NCBI GenBank assembly: GCA_965198185.1
Contig: CBDAOU010000002.1
Span: forward strand, 1,550,001-1,614,000
Origin: JAJECS01 sp965198185
GTDB lineage: Bacteria; Chloroflexota; UBA11872
DNA length: 64,000 bases
Direction of reading: 5' to 3'
Both the position numbers and the translations under genes were made by a program. This document shows, in pieces, positions 61,238 through 64,000 of the stretch (the first letter of the stretch is position 1; every line of letters starts with the position of its first letter). A model generated the notes under the pieces. It was not told the origin of the DNA. It searched no databases and worked only from the letters and a program-made list of their open reading frames with translations.

Positions 61238-61269
61238 GCTCCCCGGCGGCCTCGCCGCCGGCGCTGGAG

Positions 61270-61911
61270 TCAGTCTGACGACTCCGCGTCATCGTCGACG
61301 AGCGGCAAATTCGTTTCACGAATCGATTGCAGCTCGCGGCGATGCACGGTCTGGCGAATGACCGTCAGCATGTCTTCGAGTCCGCCGGGCTCGACGTAGC
61401 TGGAGGCGTAGCGCACCGAGGCGACCTCGTCCAGCGGTTGGAGCCGCTCCAGGACCATTTCGGCGAGCACCGCCGACCGGACCTCGGTTTGACCCGTATC
61501 CCGCAGCTCGGTCTCGATGCCGTCGGCCAGCGTGAGCAAGGCCTCGGTCGACACCGGGCGCTTGGAGCACGCCGCGCGCACGGCGCTGAAGAGCTTGCCG
61601 CCGCTGAACGGCTCGTGCCGCCCATCGGCCTTGATCACGGAAATGTCGGGACGGACCAATCCTTCAATCGTGCCGAAGATGAGGCCGCAGGGACCGCAGC
61701 GGCGCGTGCGCTGAACGCCCCGCGCGCCGACATCGGTGCGCTCGACGCGCGTCTCGGTCGACGAGCAGCGCGGACAGTTGAATACTTCGCACCGCTCGTA
61801 GGTCGTGAATCGATGGCCCTCGCTGCACTCACGACGCCGGCGCACGGCGTCGGACGCGTCGCGCGAGTCGACCACCTGAAGGCGATCCGTTCCGCATTCC
61901 GGGCAGCGCAG
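61270..61911 (-). CDS. nrdR: NrdR-like ribonucleotide reductase repressor with two zinc ribbons
   Basis: About 213 residues if started at CTG 61911, against about 150-160 for typical NrdR. First ribbon: RCPECGTDRLQVVDSRD then RRRRECSEGHRFTTYERCE. The fourth ligand looks like His instead of Cys. A second ribbon follows at once: NCPRCSSTETRVERTD and RTRRCGPCGLIFG. Then the ATP-cone: ISVIKADGRHEPFSGGKLFS and VRYASSYVEP. The first standard start (GTG 61875) would delete the CPEC zinc ligands. CTG 61911 gives the family N-terminus and has GGGAG seven bases upstream. NrdR normally binds NrdR-boxes and represses ribonucleotide reductase genes according to dATP/ATP. Confidence 0.85.
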   Translation of the reverse strand: MRCPECGTDRLQVVDSRDASDAVRRRRECSEGHRFTTYERCEVFNCPRCSSTETRVERTDVGARGVQRTRRCGPCGLIFGTIEGLVRPDISVIKADGRHEPFSGGKLFSAVRAACSKRPVSTEALLTLADGIETELRDTGQTEVRSAVLAEMVLERLQPLDEVASVRYASSYVEPGGLEDMLTVIRQTVHRRELQSIRETNLPLVDDDAESSD

Positions 61912-62163
61912 CGTGTGTCTCCCAGCACCCCAGCGGCGCCCGAACCTAGCAAAGATGCGTGCCGGGCATCGCCCTCGGCATCAATGCCAACGGGCCGGTG
62001 GCTGGTGCGGACAGCGGTGGGCTCTAGTCGCGAGACTCGGACGGCGTCATCGTCGCGTTGCGCGAATCACTGGTGGGCCCGGTACAAGAAGCGCCGGCAT
62101 CGCGTTCGCCGCCCTTGGGCCGGCCACGCGGCCTAGAATGCAGCGGTGACAGTCCGTCTCGCT

Positions 62164-62229
62164 GTAGGGGCAGCCCTTGTGGCTGCCCTAGTCACCGGCG
62201 AAACGGGCGCCCACAAGGGACGCCCCTAC
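62164..62229. repeat. 66-bp MITE-like element with 25-bp inverted terminal repeats
   Basis: Left arm GTAGGGGCAGCCCTTGTGG plus CTGCCC, a 16-base spacer, and right arm GGGCGCCCACAAGGGACGCC plus CCTAC. It is the same structure as 41352-41415, with almost identical arms and unrelated spacer ends. The rest of the gap between nrdR and the nucleotidyltransferase gene (61912-62305) shows no coding potential. Confidence 0.8.
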
Positions 62230-62305
62230 AGGTTTCTGTAGACATCCGGTCAAGGGAGCGGTGACAGCGCAATTCCCTGAAAGGACCGGGGAGCAAGGGC
62301 CAACG

Positions 62306-63013
62306 ATGTACGCGGTCTTGATCGCCGGAGGCAAAGGGGAGCGGCTGCGACCGCTCACGGCGAATCGGCCGAAGCCCATGGTTGAGGTGGCGGGCCGTCC
62401 CATCATGGCGCGCCAGATCGACTGGCTGATCGGCCAAGGGGTCGATCGCTTCGTGGTGTCCTGCGGCGCCATGCACGAGATCATCCAGGACTACTTCGGC
62501 GATGGAAGCCCCCTGGGGGTTGAGATCACCTACGAGGTGGAAGACACACCGATGGGCCGCGGCGGCGGGCTGCGGCTCGGCTGCAGCCAGATTCCCGCGA
62601 GCGAGGAGATGTTTATCGCCACCAACGCCGACATCCTCTCGGCACAGGTGCTGGCGCCCATGATTGCGCAGCACCGCGAGGACAGGAACACCGCCACGAT
62701 TCTGCTCACGCCGTTTGTGAGCCAGTTCGGCATCGTCGAGATCGAGGATCGGCACGTGCGGCAATTCGCCACCAACCCCGTGCTGCCGCACTGGGTCAAC
62801 GGCGGTGTCTACGTGATGAGCCGGGCGATCGAGCAGCACTTGCCGGTCGTCGGCGATCACGAGGACTCGACGTTTCCCGAGCTTGCCGCGCAGGGGAAAC
62901 TGGGCGCGTTCACGTCCCGCGCCTGGTGGCGCGCCATGGAAAGCCTCAAGGACCACGCACGCCTCGAGCAGGAGCTTGGCGAGCAGCCGTCAGGGTCGAC
63001 GGACGCCGGCTAA
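62306..63013 (+). CDS. Sugar-phosphate nucleotidyltransferase (NDP-sugar pyrophosphorylase-like)
   Basis: A 235-residue NTP_transferase. It starts MYAVLIAGGKGERLRPLTAN with RPKPMVEVAGRPIMARQIDW, the signature nucleotide-binding motif. VSCGAMHEIIQDYFGDGSPL, EDTPMGRGGGLRLG, FIATNADILSAQ (metal Asp) and NGGVYVMSRAIEQHLP follow. It would activate a sugar phosphate (for example mannose-1-P or glucose-1-P type) for polysaccharide synthesis. It lacks the C-terminal left-handed helix, so it is the short form. Confidence 0.88.
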   Translation: MYAVLIAGGKGERLRPLTANRPKPMVEVAGRPIMARQIDWLIGQGVDRFVVSCGAMHEIIQDYFGDGSPLGVEITYEVEDTPMGRGGGLRLGCSQIPASEEMFIATNADILSAQVLAPMIAQHREDRNTATILLTPFVSQFGIVEIEDRHVRQFATNPVLPHWVNGGVYVMSRAIEQHLPVVGDHEDSTFPELAAQGKLGAFTSRAWWRAMESLKDHARLEQELGEQPSGSTDAG

Positions 63014-63683
63014 GCAAGCGCTGCCGCTCCCCGATTCGGCCTGGCCGTCAGACGCCGCCGGCGCCCGCGCGCTGCAGGAACGTTTGGCAGCGCGTGTCGT
63101 GACCGCGGGATCGGCCCGGCACGCCACTCTCGTGGCTGGCGTGGATGTGCATGTGCGCGATGCGACGGCCATTGCCGTGGCAGCGCTCGTGCACGTTCCG
63201 ACCCTCGAGCTCCGCGAAATCGCCGTCGCCGAGGATCCGGTGCGCTTTCCCTATGTCACCGGGCTGCTGGCATTTCGCGAATTGCCGGCGGCGCTGGCCG
63301 CGCTCCAACGCCTGGGCACGGTTCCGCACGCCGTGCTGGTGGACGGTCACGGGCTGGCGCACCCGCGGCGCTTCGGCCTGGCGTGCCACCTCGGCCTGGC
63401 GCTTGACCTGCCAACTGCCGGGTGCGCCAAGTCGCGCCTGGTTGGCGACTATCGGATGCCGGCGACTGCGCGCGGCTCGCAATCCGCGCTCAAGCACCGG
63501 GACGAGGTGGTGGGCACCGTGCTGCGCACGCGGGCCGACGTGTCGCCGGTGTTCGCGTCGGTGGGTCACCGGCTCTCGCTGCGGGCGGCGGCGGCGCTGG
63601 TGCTGCGGTGCACGGGACGCTACCGCCAGCCGGAGCCGCTGCGACAGGCGCACCTTGCCGCGCGCGCCCGCTCCCGCGCATGA
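62976..63683 (+). CDS. nfi: Endonuclease V
   Basis: A deoxyinosine-3' endonuclease that repairs deaminated adenine. LVAGVDVHVRDATAI carries the first Asp, VRFPYVTGLLAFRELPAALA the wedge residues (PY) and Glu, AVLVDGHGLAHPRRFGLACH the second Asp, and LGLALDLPTAGCAKSRLVGD the conserved tail. The start is uncertain: no ATG is available. TTG 62976 overlaps the end of the upstream gene; a later CTG is the alternative. The protein ends with an unusual basic ARARSRA. Its TGA overlaps the next ATG. Confidence 0.9.
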   Translation: MASSRQGRRTPAKQALPLPDSAWPSDAAGARALQERLAARVVTAGSARHATLVAGVDVHVRDATAIAVAALVHVPTLELREIAVAEDPVRFPYVTGLLAFRELPAALAALQRLGTVPHAVLVDGHGLAHPRRFGLACHLGLALDLPTAGCAKSRLVGDYRMPATARGSQSALKHRDEVVGTVLRTRADVSPVFASVGHRLSLRAAAALVLRCTGRYRQPEPLRQAHLAARARSRA

Positions 63684-64000
63684 CCGCGCAACCGCCCTTT
63701 GTCGACACGGGCTACGACCCAGCCGCGCGCGTCTACGACCTCGAATATCCCGAATGCACCGGCGACGAGCTGGCGTTCCTGGCGTCCGTCGCCGGCTCTG
63801 CGCCGTCGCGCATCCTCGAGCTGGCCACGGGCACGGGGCGGGTGGCGCTGGCGCTCGCGCGGCTGGGTCACGAGGTCACGGGACTTGATATTTCCGCAGG
63901 CATGCTGGCCCGCGCCCGAGGAAAACGCGCACTGCTGGACCCGAAGATCGCGGCCCGCGTGACCTTCACACACGGCGACATGTCGCGGTTCCAATTCGAT
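63680..64000 (+). CDS. Class I SAM-dependent methyltransferase, 3'-truncated by the window edge
   Basis: 107 residues are visible from ATG 63680, which overlaps the endonuclease V stop. GYDPAARVYDLEYPECTGDE is followed by the SAM-binding ILELATGTGRVALALARLGH with EVTGLDISAGMLARARGK, and HGDMSRFQFD, motifs I to III of class I methyltransferases. The substrate is unknown. It runs off the window in frame. Confidence 0.88.
   Translation, partial: MTAQPPFVDTGYDPAARVYDLEYPECTGDELAFLASVAGSAPSRILELATGTGRVALALARLGHEVTGLDISAGMLARARGKRALLDPKIAARVTFTHGDMSRFQFD

Noticed and set aside
1..64000. Prophage, integrase, transposase or plasmid functions
   Set aside because: No integrase, transposase, capsid, terminase or replication gene was recognised. 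The tRNA-Arg has no integrase or duplicated 3' end beside it.

Overview
This 64 kb window is very GC-rich and densely packed, with short intergenic gaps, no transposase, no phage genes, no CRISPR array and one tRNA. Gene content (two phytanoyl-CoA dioxygenase-like genes, an M24 peptidase, an enolase-superfamily enzyme, amidohydrolases, a CehA/McbA-type hydrolase, DUF169 and DUF429 proteins, a UbiD/UbiA/UbiX set, a Thermus-type isocitrate dehydrogenase) resembles free-living or host-associated Chloroflexota. That placement is an inference from gene style, not a phylogeny.

Layout. 1-5.5 kb: 3' part of dxs, a pentapeptide-repeat membrane protein, a GNAT protein, a Gfo/Idh/MocA oxidoreductase and a frameshifted PhyH gene. 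5.6-14.5 kb: M24 peptidase, TIGR01777 epimerase, a lipid pair (fatty-acid desaturase and cyclopropane synthase), a Fur-family regulator, DUF169, hisI, an envelope M23 peptidase and a class IV aminotransferase. 14.5-19.6 kb: a HigBA-like pair with a shortened toxin, a TIM-barrel protein, an enolase-superfamily enzyme, a DMT transporter and an ornithine-cyclodeaminase homologue. 19.6-22.8 kb: an intact dop-pup-pafA pupylation cassette; the 57-residue Pup-like modifier at 21144-21317 ends in Gly-Gly-Glu and lies between two ligase-fold enzymes. 22.8-26.8 kb: MarR regulator, then four consecutive toxin-antitoxin modules (VapBC, a reversed HicBA with an extended HicB, MazEF, Phd/VapC), most of them broken by indels. 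26.9-32.3 kb: fabZ, a 2-hydroxyacid dehydrogenase, a HAD phosphatase and ubiD-ubiA-ubiX, which fits late futalosine-type menaquinone synthesis. 32.4-42.2 kb: voltage-gated cation channel, amidohydrolase, flavin amine oxidase, DUF429 protein, MscS channel, another degraded Phd/VapC, a broken CehA/McbA gene and a second PhyH, with many palindromic repeats in the gaps. 42.2-51.8 kb: purE, icd, FMN reductase, a frameshifted HpcH/HpaI aldolase, nucleoside phosphorylase, rfbB-like dehydratase, CPBP protease, tRNA-Arg, an orphan antitoxin, aldo/keto reductase, FAH-family hydrolase and 3-hydroxyacyl-CoA dehydrogenase. 51.8-64 kb: two paralogous secreted serine proteases, one with its catalytic triad replaced, flanking a sugar isomerase; then polX, a glycine-oxidase-like enzyme, an alpha/beta hydrolase, an unusual two-ribbon nrdR, a sugar nucleotidyltransferase, endonuclease V and the start of a methyltransferase.

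Two features run through the window. First, about a dozen otherwise well-conserved genes carry single-base frameshifts. Residual assembly indels are a serious possibility, so every broken gene here needs read-level checking before it is called a pseudogene. The toxin-antitoxin block holds a disproportionate share of them. Second, several conserved genes (fur-like, nrdR, 3-hydroxyacyl-CoA dehydrogenase, one vapC, one antitoxin) have no ATG/GTG/TTG where homology puts the start.
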